A stretch of 64,000 nucleotides of DNA. Origin: Roseivirga sp. BDSF3-8 (GTDB taxonomy: Bacteria > Bacteroidota > Bacteroidia > Cytophagales > Cyclobacteriaceae). The position numbers and the translations under genes are program-made. Numbering within the stretch: the first letter of the stretch is position 1; each line of letters starts with the position of its first letter. The stretch lies in contig NZ_JBGNFV010000001.1 in assembly GCF_041449215.1 (NCBI RefSeq), positions 4,357,001-4,421,000 of the forward strand, given 5' to 3'. Positions 45,358-54,936 of the stretch are shown here, one piece after another. The notes under the pieces are model-generated. The model ran no database searches and was not told where the DNA came from. It saw only the letters and a program-made list of their open reading frames with translations.

Positions 45358-45575
45358 TCCCTGAATGATAGAAGGTTAATCGTATTTTAAGACTCAATGA
45401 CGAATCTGTCAAAGTAGATAAAATACGTACCAACATCTATCCCTTAATAATGCCACTCTTATAAAATCGGTTGATTATATTAAGCTAAGGATAAAATTTG
45501 CTGCCTTGAACGGTAGTAAATTGCACATTCTGCCACAATCGAAACTCAGTAAACAGCAAATTACAGACTCTGCAC

Positions 45576-48500
45576 ATGAATAAATTCATTTTGACGCTGG
45601 GAGTCGTACTTTCCGGACTTTTCCTGTTTGCGGGTGGTGTATCCGCCCAGGAAAATTTTCCGCGAAACGGTGTCTTTGACGAAAGACCCGGTTTGTACGC
45701 TTTCACGAATGCCACCATTTTTACGGAGTATAACAAAAAGCTCGAAAATGCCACGCTTCTCATACGCGATGGTCGGATAGAGGCAGTAGGCACAAACGTC
45801 AGTGTACCGAAGGGAGCTATTGTTACTGACCTGGAAGGTAAGTTTATTTACCCTGGTCTTATTGACATGTATACTTCTTACGGCTTGCCTCCTGTAAAGC
45901 CGAGTAGCCCGAGCTGGCCCCGCAAGCCACAAATAGAAAGCTCTAAAGATGGTGCTCACTACTGGAATGAGGCAATCAATGCTGATTATCATGCCTCAGG
46001 AGAGTTTCAGGCAGATGAGAAAGAAATGGCTGCTCTCCGCAATTCGGGGTTCACAACGGTACTTACTTTTCGCCCCGATGGCATCAGCAGGGGTACCGGT
46101 GCTCTTGTGAATCTGCGTAAAGACAACGAGAATGAGGTGATTATCAATGAAAAAGCCTCAGCTCATTACTCTTTTGACAAGGGCTCTTCAGAGCAGGATT
46201 ACCCCAGTTCACTCATGGGGGCCATTGCACTGCTCCGCCAGACTTACCTGGATGCACAATGGTATGAAAATGGGGGTAAAGGGGGGATGTATGACCTTAC
46301 CCTTACGGCATTTAATGAGCAACAAAACCTGCCTCAGATATTTGAAGCTGATAATAAACTAACCATTCTCAGGGCGAAGAAAGTAGCCGATGAGTTTGGT
46401 AAGAACTATATTATAAAGGGAGCCGGTGATGAATACCAGCGGCTGAATGAAATCAAAAACTCAGGCGCGACACTTATCGTGCCTGTAGATTTTCCGGAGG
46501 CTATGGAAGTGGCTGATGCTTATGATGCCATGGTGATAAGCCTGGAAGATATGAAGCATTGGGAGCTGGCCCCGTCTAACCTGGCCATGCTCGCTGAAAA
46601 CGGAGTTACTTTCGCTATCACTACTGATGGTCTGAAAGACAAAAAAGCCTTTATGGCTAATGTACGCAAGGCAATTGAGAGAGGCCTGAATGAGGAAATG
46701 GCCTTGCAGGCACTTACCGCCACTCCTGCCCGCTTGCTGAATGCTGAGGACCAGGTAGGGTCATTGACGAATGGTAAGGTGGCTAACTTTATCATCACCT
46801 CGGGCAATCTGTTTGATAAGGAGACTACCATTTATGAGAACTGGGTACAGGGAGATAAGCATGTAGTCAATGATATGACGCTGGCTGATCATCGTGGGGT
46901 GTATACCCTTAATGCAGGTGGCGATACTCATACGCTGGAGGTAAGCGGCGAGCCCGGCAAGCCGAAAGTGGAGCTGGTGGTTAATGATAGCACAACCCTG
47001 CCTGTTAATGCTACTTTTACAGACAGCAACCTGGTTACTCTTGTTTTCAATACAGAGAAGGATAGTGTGGGAACGGCCCTGAGATTATCCGGATGGGTAT
47101 CTGAAAGGGATGGTAATAAGGTAATGAAAGGAGAGGGCCAGAATGCTGATGGCGAGTGGCTTAACTGGACAGCTACTTATGATAGCGCTCTGGAAGAAGA
47201 AGAGAAAAAGGAGGAAGAACAAGGCAGCGAGGAGAAGGAAGAAGAGGCCCTGGCACTCGGTGATGTAATCTATCCTTTTATTGCTTACGGGAATAAGGAA
47301 ATTCCACAGCCTGAAGATGTGCTGTTCCGTAATGCGACTGTTTGGACAAACGAATCGCAGGGCATAATAGAGAATGCGGATGTACTGGTACGTGACGGTA
47401 AGATCGTTTCTGTAGGTACAGGACTGGATGCGGGCAGAGCCCGTGTTATAGATGCGACAGGTAAGCACCTTACCAGCGGCATTATTGATGAGCATTCTCA
47501 CATAGCTATTAGCCGTGGAGTGAATGAAGGTACTCAGGCCTCATCTGCTGAGGTACGGATAGGTGATGTGGTAGATAGTGATGATATTAACATGTATCGT
47601 CAGCTTGCCGGTGGCGTGACTGCCGCTCAGCTACTACACGGTTCAGCTAACCCTATCGGAGGCCAGTCAGCCCTGATCAAGTTCCGGTGGGGTAAAGCAC
47701 CGGAGGAGCTTAAAATCGACGGTGCTGATGAGTATATCAAATTTGCTCTTGGGGAGAACGTAAAGCAATCTAACTGGGGTGACTTTAACGTAGTCCGCTT
47801 TCCGCAGACCCGTATGGGTACGGAACAGGTTTATGTAGACTTCTTTACCCGTGCACGGGAATACGAGCAGGCATGGAAAGACTATAATAACAGCCGTGAT
47901 CGCCGGGGTAACTACTCGATGGAAAAGCCCCGCCGTGACCTGGAGCTGGAGACTCTGGTGGAGATATTGAATGGCGAGCGCTTCATTACCTGCCACTCTT
48001 ATGTACAAAGTGAGATCAATATGCTCATGAAAGTAGCCGAAAGGTTTGGTTTCAGAGTGAATACCTTTACCCACATTCTGGAAGGGTATAAGGTAGCGGA
48101 TAAAATGGCTGACCACGGCGTAGGTGCCTCTACTTTCTCTGATTGGTGGGCGTATAAGTATGAGGTACAGGAGGCGATTCCTTACAACGCAGCCCTGATG
48201 AATGGCGAAGGTGTGGTAACGGCGATAAACTCGGACGACGCTGAGATGGCGAGAAGACTGAATCAGGAAGCAGCCAAGTCTGTGAAATACGGTGGCATGT
48301 CAGAAGAAGAAGCCTGGAAAATGGTTACGCTGAACCCTGCTAAGCTGCTTCACCTGGATGACCGGATGGGAAGCATCAAAGAGGGTAAGGATGCTGACCT
48401 TGTGCTATGGAATAATAACCCGCTATCTATCTACGCCAAGCCTGAAAAGACTATGGTGGACGGTACCATCTATTTCGATATGGAAAAGGATGAGGAGAAG

Positions 48501-48680
48501 CGTGCTGAGCTTGAGAAGGAGCGTGCCCGCCTGATAGCCCTCATGATGGAAGAAGGAGGTAATGGCAACGGTAAAAAAGGTGCCGTAATGAGACGTGGCA
48601 GTCATGACTGGCATTGTGAGGACAACTGGGATGTATTCCGCACCCGTGTGGAAACAATTGATGAAGAGGCCAACCATTAA
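45576..48680 (+). CDS. Exported tandem amidohydrolase (one degenerate, one intact domain)
   Basis: 1034 residues with signal peptide (ending GVSAQ). The first amidohydrolase-like domain (about 40-450) has IYPGLIDMYTSYG where active enzymes have PGxIDxHxH, so the metal site is lost. A beta domain and an acidic linker (EEEEKKEEEQGSEEKEEE) follow. The second domain (about 580-1000) keeps DEHSH at 639-642, CHS (His807), FTHILEG and NSDDAE (Asp887), a complete dinuclear site. It resembles imidazolonepropionase-related periplasmic hydrolases or dipeptidases. The downstream gene starts 11 bases later and is a third, degenerate relative. Confidence 0.88.
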   Translation: MNKFILTLGVVLSGLFLFAGGVSAQENFPRNGVFDERPGLYAFTNATIFTEYNKKLENATLLIRDGRIEAVGTNVSVPKGAIVTDLEGKFIYPGLIDMYTSYGLPPVKPSSPSWPRKPQIESSKDGAHYWNEAINADYHASGEFQADEKEMAALRNSGFTTVLTFRPDGISRGTGALVNLRKDNENEVIINEKASAHYSFDKGSSEQDYPSSLMGAIALLRQTYLDAQWYENGGKGGMYDLTLTAFNEQQNLPQIFEADNKLTILRAKKVADEFGKNYIIKGAGDEYQRLNEIKNSGATLIVPVDFPEAMEVADAYDAMVISLEDMKHWELAPSNLAMLAENGVTFAITTDGLKDKKAFMANVRKAIERGLNEEMALQALTATPARLLNAEDQVGSLTNGKVANFIITSGNLFDKETTIYENWVQGDKHVVNDMTLADHRGVYTLNAGGDTHTLEVSGEPGKPKVELVVNDSTTLPVNATFTDSNLVTLVFNTEKDSVGTALRLSGWVSERDGNKVMKGEGQNADGEWLNWTATYDSALEEEEKKEEEQGSEEKEEEALALGDVIYPFIAYGNKEIPQPEDVLFRNATVWTNESQGIIENADVLVRDGKIVSVGTGLDAGRARVIDATGKHLTSGIIDEHSHIAISRGVNEGTQASSAEVRIGDVVDSDDINMYRQLAGGVTAAQLLHGSANPIGGQSALIKFRWGKAPEELKIDGADEYIKFALGENVKQSNWGDFNVVRFPQTRMGTEQVYVDFFTRAREYEQAWKDYNNSRDRRGNYSMEKPRRDLELETLVEILNGERFITCHSYVQSEINMLMKVAERFGFRVNTFTHILEGYKVADKMADHGVGASTFSDWWAYKYEVQEAIPYNAALMNGEGVVTAINSDDAEMARRLNQEAAKSVKYGGMSEEEAWKMVTLNPAKLLHLDDRMGSIKEGKDADLVLWNNNPLSIYAKPEKTMVDGTIYFDMEKDEEKRAELEKERARLIALMMEEGGNGNGKKGAVMRRGSHDWHCEDNWDVFRTRVETIDEEANH

Positions 48681-48691
48681 ACCGACAGAAA

Positions 48692-50059
48692 ATGAACGTA
48701 ATGACTAAATTTTATAGTGCGGTTGTGCTAATGATACTGGCAGTGGCACCTGTGGCATTTGCCCAGGTTCCGGCTCCGGCACCTCCGCAGAGCAAGCCTA
48801 TCCTTCTGCTTAATGGTACGGCCCATATTGGCAATGGAGAGGTGATAGAGAACTCAGCCATTGTTTTTGAAAATGGTGAGCTGACTCTGATAGCTGATGC
48901 CAGAAACATTCGGCTTAATCCTGAGGACTTTGAGACTTTCTCTATTGAGGGCAAGCATGTCTATCCTGGCATAGTATTGCCTGCTACTGACCTTGGCTTG
49001 CAGGAGATCAGTGCTGTACGTGCCACGGTGGATAATGATGAAGTGGGAGCACTAAATCCTAATGTGCGCTCCATCATAGCTTATAATACTGATTCGGAGA
49101 TTATCCCGACCATGCGCTTTAATGGTATCCTTACAGCCCAGACCACTCCCAAAGGGGGGCTGATCAGCGGTACCAGCAGCATTGTGCAGTTGGATGCCTG
49201 GAACTGGGAAGATGCCGTAATGAAAATGGATGATGCCATGCATGTGCAGTGGCCCCGCTACTTCAGTATTTCAGGTTGGTGGACCGGTAAGATCGAGATT
49301 AAGAAAAACGAAAAGTATGAGGAGCAGGTAGAGATGCTGCGCACCTACCTGACAGAGGCCTCGGCTTATGCCAAAATGGAGAACCGGGAATCTGATAACC
49401 TCAAGTTGGAAGCAGCCAAAGGGTTATTTGATGGTAGCAAGTCTCTTTTCCTTCATGCTGAGTACATGAAGGAGATTGTGGAAAGTGTTACCCTGGCAAA
49501 GGAGCTTGGCGTGCAAAACATTGTAGTAGCCGGTGCCGACGAGGCCTGGAAGGTGAAGGACTTTCTCAAGGACAACGATGTTTCTGTGCTTATCAGCAAT
49601 GTACATCGCCTGCCCTCCGTACCTGAGCAGGACATCAATATGCCTTATAAGTTGCCCGCTCTGCTAGCGAAGGAGGGAATCAACGTGGGCCTGATGTTTA
49701 GTGGTGATATGCTGCAGAATGCACGTAACCTGCCTTTCTTTGCGGGGACAGTAGCGGCTCACGGCATGGATAAGGAGGAAGCCCTGAAGCTGATCACTTC
49801 CAATAATGCTAAGATACTGGGGATAGATGACAGATTGGGAACACTTGAAGTAGGGAAGGATGCTACACTGGTAGTGTCCGGCGGAGACTTACTGGACATG
49901 CGTACCAGTGATGTGCAGGTGGCATTTATCCAGGGTCGCAAGGTGCCCTTGGAAGCGATGCAACAGCGCCTCTACAAAAAGTATAAAGAAAAATACAGCA
50001 GTCAGAACAAAGGTGCCGGCGATGCCGGATCAGAAAATATGAACGAAGGGGATAAATAA
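48692..50059 (+). CDS. Exported degenerate amidohydrolase-like protein
   Basis: 455 residues, signal peptide ending AFAQ. Amidohydrolase fold is visible from the metal-independent motifs (ENGELTLIADARNIRLNP, YPGIVLPATDLGLQE, ITSNNAKILGIDDRLGTLEVGKDATLVV). The HxH strand and the strand-8 Asp are replaced (VLPATD; MFSGDM keeps only an Asp). It is unlikely to be a classic metallohydrolase and probably works as a partner of the upstream protein. Ends in a glycine-rich charged tail. A terminator follows. Confidence 0.85.
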   Translation: MNVMTKFYSAVVLMILAVAPVAFAQVPAPAPPQSKPILLLNGTAHIGNGEVIENSAIVFENGELTLIADARNIRLNPEDFETFSIEGKHVYPGIVLPATDLGLQEISAVRATVDNDEVGALNPNVRSIIAYNTDSEIIPTMRFNGILTAQTTPKGGLISGTSSIVQLDAWNWEDAVMKMDDAMHVQWPRYFSISGWWTGKIEIKKNEKYEEQVEMLRTYLTEASAYAKMENRESDNLKLEAAKGLFDGSKSLFLHAEYMKEIVESVTLAKELGVQNIVVAGADEAWKVKDFLKDNDVSVLISNVHRLPSVPEQDINMPYKLPALLAKEGINVGLMFSGDMLQNARNLPFFAGTVAAHGMDKEEALKLITSNNAKILGIDDRLGTLEVGKDATLVVSGGDLLDMRTSDVQVAFIQGRKVPLEAMQQRLYKKYKEKYSSQNKGAGDAGSENMNEGDK

Positions 50060-50085
50060 CCCTTAGCTGTTCAGATATAAGTGAT

Positions 50086-50113
50086 AAAGGCTGCCCGCAG
50101 GGGCAGCCTTTTT
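50086..50113 (+). terminator. Terminator after amidohydrolase pair
   Basis: The stem AAAGGCTGCCC / GGGCAGCCTTT has a 4-base loop and a T-rich tail. It lies between convergent genes. Confidence 0.88.
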
Positions 50114-50157
50114 ATTTTTTCATGGGCCTCATAGCCTCAAAAGCTGCATTACCATGG

Positions 50158-51378
50158 TCAGGCATCCTGTTGATGAGGTACGTCTGAATGCTCCATGACA
50201 ATGTCACAGGCCTTAAGGATAAGCCCACAGGCTTCGTCTATTTCTTCTTCAGATATGGTAAGCGGGGGGGCTATTCTCATGCTATTATCACAGAAAAGAA
50301 ACCAATCTGTCACCACCCCAAGCTTAATAGCCTCATCTATTACTGGCTTGAGGATGTCAAACGAGCCAAAATCCACTGCCATCATTAGTCCCATGTTGCG
50401 TATCTCAGAAATAAGGGGATGCTTAAGTTGCTGCCTGAAACGCTCTCCTTTGGCGGGGGCTTGCTCGGCGAGCTTTTCTTCGCGAATTATATTTAGGGTA
50501 GCCAGTGAGGCAACGGCACTCACGGGGTGTCCGCCAAATGTAGTTATATGTCCTAAGATGGGATTATTGGTTAGTACGTGCATGATCTCCCGGGAAGCTA
50601 TAAAGGTACCGATAGGCATGCCGCCTCCCATACCTTTGGCACTCAGGAGGATGTCCGGTACAATGCCTGTTTGCTCAAAGGCCCAAAAGGTGCCGGTGCG
50701 TCCGAATCCGCACTGGATCTCATCCAGAATGAGCAATGTGCCTGTTTCGTCGCAGCGTTTCCTGAGCGCCCGAAAATAAGCTTTATCCGCCATACGCACT
50801 CCTGCCTCACCTTGTACCGTCTCCATAATAATGGCAGCGGTATCATCTTTAATACGATCCAGCTCATCTACCGCACCATAATGCACATGGCTGATACCGG
50901 GCAGTAAGGGACGATACCTATGCTTATAGTCCTCACTGCCGGATACGGACAAGCTTCCGTGGCTTGACCCGTGATAAGATTGCCTGCAACTGATGAATTT
51001 GTAACGGCCGGTATAGCGTTTGGCCAGTTTAAGGGCACCTTCTACCGCTTCGCTTCCGCTGTTTACCAGGTAGCAGTTATCCAGTGTAGGGGGTAGGGTC
51101 TCAGCCAGTGCAGCGGCGAGCTGAACCTGAGGACCCTGAACGAATTCACCATACACCATCAGGTGCATGTACTTATCAGCCTGCTCCTTTACCGCCTCTA
51201 CCACCTTTGGATGGCGGTGACCTACATTACTCACCCCGATACCGGAAATAAGATCTATGAGACGCTGACCGTCAGTGTTATACATATATACGCCTTCGGC
51301 TTTTTCCACCTCTATCATCAAAGGAAACTCGGAGGTCTGGGCCATGTGACGCAGGAATAGTTGTCTGTTTGTCGGCAT
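50158..51378 (-). CDS. Class III PLP-dependent aminotransferase
   Basis: 406 residues. PLP lysine in ILLSAKGMGGGMPIG, aspartate in LILDEIQCGFGRTG, cofactor loop NSGSEAVEGALKLAKR, and FGGHPVSAVA before the C domain. Family includes acetylornithine, ornithine and 4-aminobutyrate aminotransferases; ranking among them is not possible by eye, and the absence of arg genes nearby gives no help. Soluble. Convergent with the amidohydrolase pair. Start ATG 51378. Confidence 0.9.
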   Translation of the reverse strand: MPTNRQLFLRHMAQTSEFPLMIEVEKAEGVYMYNTDGQRLIDLISGIGVSNVGHRHPKVVEAVKEQADKYMHLMVYGEFVQGPQVQLAAALAETLPPTLDNCYLVNSGSEAVEGALKLAKRYTGRYKFISCRQSYHGSSHGSLSVSGSEDYKHRYRPLLPGISHVHYGAVDELDRIKDDTAAIIMETVQGEAGVRMADKAYFRALRKRCDETGTLLILDEIQCGFGRTGTFWAFEQTGIVPDILLSAKGMGGGMPIGTFIASREIMHVLTNNPILGHITTFGGHPVSAVASLATLNIIREEKLAEQAPAKGERFRQQLKHPLISEIRNMGLMMAVDFGSFDILKPVIDEAIKLGVVTDWFLFCDNSMRIAPPLTISEEEIDEACGLILKACDIVMEHSDVPHQQDA

Positions 51379-51477
51379 ATTGCAAATCTACAAAAATCAC
51401 AGGACTCCCCTATAAGAGTGCTTTTTAGCAACAATCACGAGCTCATGTGGTTAGTTAACAAAAGAAGAAAACACTCT

Positions 51478-51651
51478 ATGGAAGTTAACAAACCACGAAG
51501 AAGGAAAATCAACCGTGCGGTCATCATTGTTCTATTAGTTTCCCTCGTCGTATTAATTGGGGTAGGTATTTACTATAGTAATGAAACTACTCTTGAACCA
51601 CAGGAACCGGCTCCTTCTGCTACGGATGACGTTTTTGAAGAAGACCATTAA
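51478..51651 (+). CDS. Small single-span membrane protein
   Basis: 57 residues from ATG 51478 (an alternative ATG at 51445 adds 11). A very basic N part (NKPRRRKINRA) is followed by one hydrophobic helix (VIIVLLVSLVVLIGVGIYY) and an acidic, proline-rich tail (EPQEPAPSATDDVFEEDH). Charge pattern implies N-in, C-out. No family recognised. Divergent from the aminotransferase gene. Confidence 0.6.
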   Translation: MEVNKPRRRKINRAVIIVLLVSLVVLIGVGIYYSNETTLEPQEPAPSATDDVFEEDH

Positions 51652-52039
51652 TTATGAAGTTCCCTGTGTTTCTGCATTGCTGTTATTCTACTTTGATGTA
51701 AACAAAAAATTTGGTAATATAGGTATAATCAAATGGGTAATATGTTTGTGTAATGTCATCATATTATTTTTAATGATATTATACTCTTATTAAATGTTGG
51801 CTTGTAGTTTTCTGCCAATTTCTGCATGTGAGCATAAAAGTGCCTATTCAGCCTTATTGAGGTTTTTTTAGGTGTCGTTTCTCTTATACTAACTTACTCT
51901 TAGCGGTTTAATAATCCTATACAAATAGGGTTAACGTCCGGTCTATATGCCGGAAAGGATATCATTATGCATAATCGATAAGGAGAATGCTGAAAATCCT
52001 TTATGTAATAGAGTAAGCACCAACCAAACAATGTAAACT
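51652..52039. other. AT-rich region upstream of RiPP precursor
   Basis: 388 bases, AT-rich at the start. A small hairpin CCGGTCTATATGCCGG is at 51938-51953, about 90 bases before the RiPP gene, and may sit in its leader. No TAnnTTTG box was found. No coding frame is convincing. Confidence 0.5.
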
Positions 52040-52222
52040 ATGTCTAAGAAAAAATTCAGCCTTGACACGCTAGAGATTAATAGTTTTGTGACTCTGGAAA
52101 CCAGAAAAAAGGTAGTAGGAGGAGGAGAAACCTGTGAGTGCTGTGAGCCCGCAGAGACCTATCCGGATCCTCGCTGCCCTGCTTCTATCACCACTGGCTG
52201 TGCTAACTACTGCGCGGTATAG
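52040..52222 (+). CDS. Pinensin-like RiPP (lanthipeptide-type) precursor peptide
   Basis: 60 residues. The leader MSKKKFSLDTLEINSFVTLE has the L-x-L-x-SFVT form seen in Bacteroidota class I lanthipeptide (pinensin-type) precursors, followed by VVGGG as a GG-type processing site. The core of about 31 residues is rich in Cys (six) and Thr/Ser: it starts ETCECCEPAETY and ends CANYCAV. Dehydration and Cys cyclisation would give lanthionine rings, though disulfides are also possible. No LanB/LanC-like cyclase, protease or ABC exporter gene is in the window. A strong terminator lies 35 bases downstream, so it is transcribed alone. Confidence 0.75.
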   Translation: MSKKKFSLDTLEINSFVTLETRKKVVGGGETCECCEPAETYPDPRCPASITTGCANYCAV

Positions 52223-52254
52223 ACTGATTGCTAATACTTTCAGTCAACGAACCG

Positions 52255-52290
52255 AAAGCCACCTGCTATTGAGCAGGTGGCTTTTATTTT
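52255..52290 (+). terminator. Terminator after RiPP precursor
   Basis: The stem GCCACCTGCT / AGCAGGTGGC, with AAA and TTTT flanks, is followed by TTTTATTTTATT. Confidence 0.9.
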
Positions 52291-52305
52291 ATTAATCGAA
52301 TTAAA

Positions 52306-52864
52306 ACCACCGTCTTAGACGGTGGTCATGTTTGAGGGCTATGCCAGTAGGGGTATATTGTGGAATGAGCAAGTATCGTAAGCTATCGCATAGCTTTTAC
52401 TATTGTGTCTATCATGTAGTATGGACCCCGAAGTACCGCCACCGTATACTTCGTGATATTGTTGCAGATACGTTGGAGAATAAGATAAAGACGATATGTG
52501 AATGGAAGGAGGTCAAGGTAGAAGAGTTGAACATTCAGCCAGATCACGTTCATTTGGTATGTAGTATACCTCCGAAACTTAGTGTATCAGACTTCATGGG
52601 TATTCTCAAGGGTAAGACAGCGATCATGATGTTTAAGAACTTCAAGAGTCTTCGCAGAAAACCCTATTGGGGCAATCATTTTTGGTCACGAGGCTATTTT
52701 GTAAGTACGGTAGGCATAGATGAAGAAAAGATAAAGCGGTATGTTAAGTATCAGGAGAAGGAAGATAAGAAAGAGGATGGGGATATAGATATCCCGCTAT
52801 TCGATAACTGACTATCCCCCTTTGGGGGTAATAACCATTGAAAACCCCCTCCTTTGGTGGGGGT
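52306..52864 (+). mobile_element. IS200/IS605-type insertion sequence
   Basis: Subterminal hairpins bracket a TnpA gene: left ACCACCGTC-TTA-GACGGTGGT at 52306-52326, right CCCCCTTTGGGGG at 52816-52828 and ACCCCCTCCTTTGGTGGGGGT at 52843-52863. Such elements lack terminal inverted repeats and are single-strand mobile. True ends are a few tens of bases outside the hairpins and cannot be set here. No tnpB gene is present. Confidence 0.82.
52365..52811 (+). CDS. tnpA: IS200-type transposase TnpA (HUH)
   Basis: 148 residues from ATG 52365. HUH motif in IQPDHVHLVCSIPP, with the family block SVSDFMGILKGKTA and NHFWSRGYFVSTVG. The catalytic tyrosine should be in the C-terminal helix (KIKRYVKYQ). Length is normal and no stop or frameshift is seen, so activity is possible. 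Confidence 0.93.
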   Translation: MSKYRKLSHSFYYCVYHVVWTPKYRHRILRDIVADTLENKIKTICEWKEVKVEELNIQPDHVHLVCSIPPKLSVSDFMGILKGKTAIMMFKNFKSLRRKPYWGNHFWSRGYFVSTVGIDEEKIKRYVKYQEKEDKKEDGDIDIPLFDN

Positions 52865-52930
52865 AATTTATTCTTGATTTAAGAGGGTGGATGTTCTAAT
52901 TTGATCAGAATTGAATTTTATCTACCCGCA

Positions 52931-53901
52931 ATGAAGCACCTACTACTTTTTATAGCTGTATTTATCGTTCTCGGAAGTGTCAGCTACGCACAACAGGCCG
53001 AAAAGCAGATGAAAAAGGAAACAGAGTATCTTCTGTATTTGCCAAAAGATAAGCCTGGATCTGATGGATACCCGCTAATGTTATTCTACACGGATCCGGA
53101 GAAAGAGGCACTGACGTACAAAAAGTCAAAGTAAATGGACCTCCCTCTTTTCTCGACGATACGACCTCATTTCCCTTTGTCGTTGTATCACCTCAGTGGC
53201 CTCCCGGTCAGTGGTGGAATACTCAAACGCTGCTTGATCTATTGGAAAAATAGAGGCAGAATTGCCGGTTGATAGACACCGGATATACCTGACGGGGTTA
53301 AGCATGGGGGGGCTATGGAACCTGGGCATTGCTAAAAGAGGCTCCGGATCGTTTTGCAGCTGCCGCCCCTGTATGTTCGGGTGGAGATGCCGAAGCAGCA
53401 TGCCGTTTTCAGGATGTACCTATTGGGTTTTTCACGGAGCAAAGGATGATGTGGGTACCTCCTGAAGAATCTCAAAAAATGGTGCATGCATTAGAAGAGC
53501 TGGGTGCAGAGGTGATGTTTACCTTGTACCCGGAGGCTAGTCATAACTCATGGACACTTACCTACAATAATCCTGAACTTTACACATGGCTATTATCTCA
53601 TTCCCTGACAAGAAAATAATCCGCCTAAGCGAAAGGAGTTGAAAAGAAGGGTGGGGGTATACACTGCTGATGAAGGGGAAGAACTGATAGTGGGAAGAGA
53701 AAAGGACAGCCTATATATTAGGTCTGGGACAGAAACTGGGGATACGAACTTGCAAGCAGGTCGCCGTCGGTTTACATTTTTTCCGGAAGAAGATCCCACG
53801 AATCCAAAAGAAAACTATACTTCAAAGAAGATGATAAAGGCGACGTGAACGGGCTTATTCTCGGACCTTGCGATGGCAAAGTATTTTGGAAAACTAAATA
53901 G
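52931..53901 (+). pseudogene. Decayed secreted esterase with C-terminal DUF3471-like domain
   Basis: Starts with a signal peptide (MKHLLLFIAVFIVLGS) and YLLYLPKDKPGSDGYPLML, then moves between frames. Joining frames restores a serine esterase of the dienelactone/PHB-depolymerase type: HGSGERG, RHRIYLTGLSMGG (nucleophile), WVFHGAKDDV and PEASHNSWT (His). A C-terminal region (LQAGRRRFTFFPEE and GDVNGLILG) looks like a DUF3471 domain. At least six single-base indels are needed: near 53086, 53249, 53310, 53425, 53455 and 53812. Each is a one-base change. The neighbouring genes are intact, so decay is likely. Confidence 0.8.
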
Positions 53902-53921
53902 TAAGGCCTGGTCATTTTCTG

Positions 53922-53954
53922 AAAAAATAAAGCCCGGGTTTTGGGCCCGGGCTT
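53922..53954 (-). terminator. Terminator of the FAH-to-transketolase operon
   Basis: The stem AAGCCCGGG / CCCGGGCTT has a short loop and, on the minus strand, a TTTATTTTTT tail. It starts 23 bases past the transketolase C-half stop. Confidence 0.9.
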
Positions 53955-53976
53955 ATTTCTTGTAGAAAGGGGAGGC

Positions 53977-54936
53977 TTACTTGCCTTTTCTTTGGAGTAC
54001 CTTCTCTACCTTCTCCACGATATTGTTGGGAGAAAGGCCGTATTTGTCCAGCAAATCCTCAGGTCTGCCGCTTTCTCCAAACTGGTCCTCTACGGCAACA
54101 AATTCCTGGGGAACACATACGTTTTTGACCAGTGTGTGTGCAATCAGATCGCCCAGGCCCCCATTCATTTGGTGCTCTTCAGCGGTAACTACAGCACCGG
54201 TTTTCTTTGCGGACGCAATGACTGCTGCTACATCCAAAGGTTTTACGGTGTGGATGTTGATCACTTCGACGCTGATGCCTTTTTCGCTAAGTATTTCCTC
54301 AGCGAGAATGGCTTGCCATACCATATGCCCGTTAGCAAAGATGGTGACATCATTGCCATCGATAAGCTTTTGTGCTTTACCGATTACGAACTCGTCACTT
54401 TCTTTGATGAAAATGGGCCACTTAGGACGTCCAAAACGCAGATAAGTGGGGCCGTGGTGATCGGCGAGGGCAATAGTTGCCTGCTTGGTCTGCATATAGT
54501 CACATGGCACGATGACGGTCATGTTAGGCAGCATGCGCATCATGCCTACATCTTCCAGTATCTGGTGTGTGGCACCGTCTTCGCCCAGGGTAAGGCCGGC
54601 GTGTGAAGCACAGATTTTGACGTTTTTATCAGAGTAAGCTATACTCTGGCGTATCTGGTCATATACCCTGCCGGTAGAAAAATTAGCAAATGTACCGGTA
54701 AAAGGTATTTTACCGGCAATAGATAGCCCGGCAGCCACTCCCATCATATTAGCCTCTGCAATTCCCATCTGGTGGAATCGTTCAGGGAATTCCTTCTGAA
54801 AGGCTGTCATTTTCAGTGAACCGGTCAGGTCAGCACAAAGACCGACGACCTTGTCATTTTTCTTGCCGATCTCCAGCAGGCCGTCTCCGAAACCGGAACG
54901 CGTATCTTTTTTTTCCTCGTAGGTAAACTTTGTCAT
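53977..54936 (-). CDS. Transketolase C-terminal (Pyr/PP-interface) subunit
   Basis: 319 residues. The half-size transketolase with the TPP pyrimidine domain: [20 protein letters not shown] with the catalytic Glu, and [23 protein letters not shown]. The C-terminal domain is [17 protein letters not shown]. With the N half it makes a complete transketolase for the pentose-phosphate pathway. Its ATG overlaps the TGA of the vWA gene by four bases, so translation is coupled to that gene rather than directly to its partner half. Confidence 0.93.
   Translation of the reverse strand: MTKFTYEEKKDTRSGFGDGLLEIGKKNDKVVGLCADLTGSLKMTAFQKEFPERFHQMGIAEANMMGVAAGLSIAGKIPFTGTFANFSTGRVYDQIRQSIAYSDKNVKICASHAGLTLGEDGATHQILEDVGMMRMLPNMTVIVPCDYMQTKQATIALADHHGPTYLRFGRPKWPIFIKESDEFVIGKAQKLIDGNDVTIFANGHMVWQAILAEEILSEKGISVEVINIHTVKPLDVAAVIASAKKTGAVVTAEEHQMNGGLGDLIAHTLVKNVCVPQEFVAVEDQFGESGRPEDLLDKYGLSPNNIVEKVEKVLQRKGK

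Noticed and set aside
52306-52326. Considered as a CRISPR-like repeat
   Set aside because: Single copy, and explained as the left subterminal hairpin of the IS200 element.
53941-54606. Long plus-strand frame opposite the transketolase C half
   Set aside because: It lies wholly over a well-conserved enzyme gene in antisense, with no family signature.
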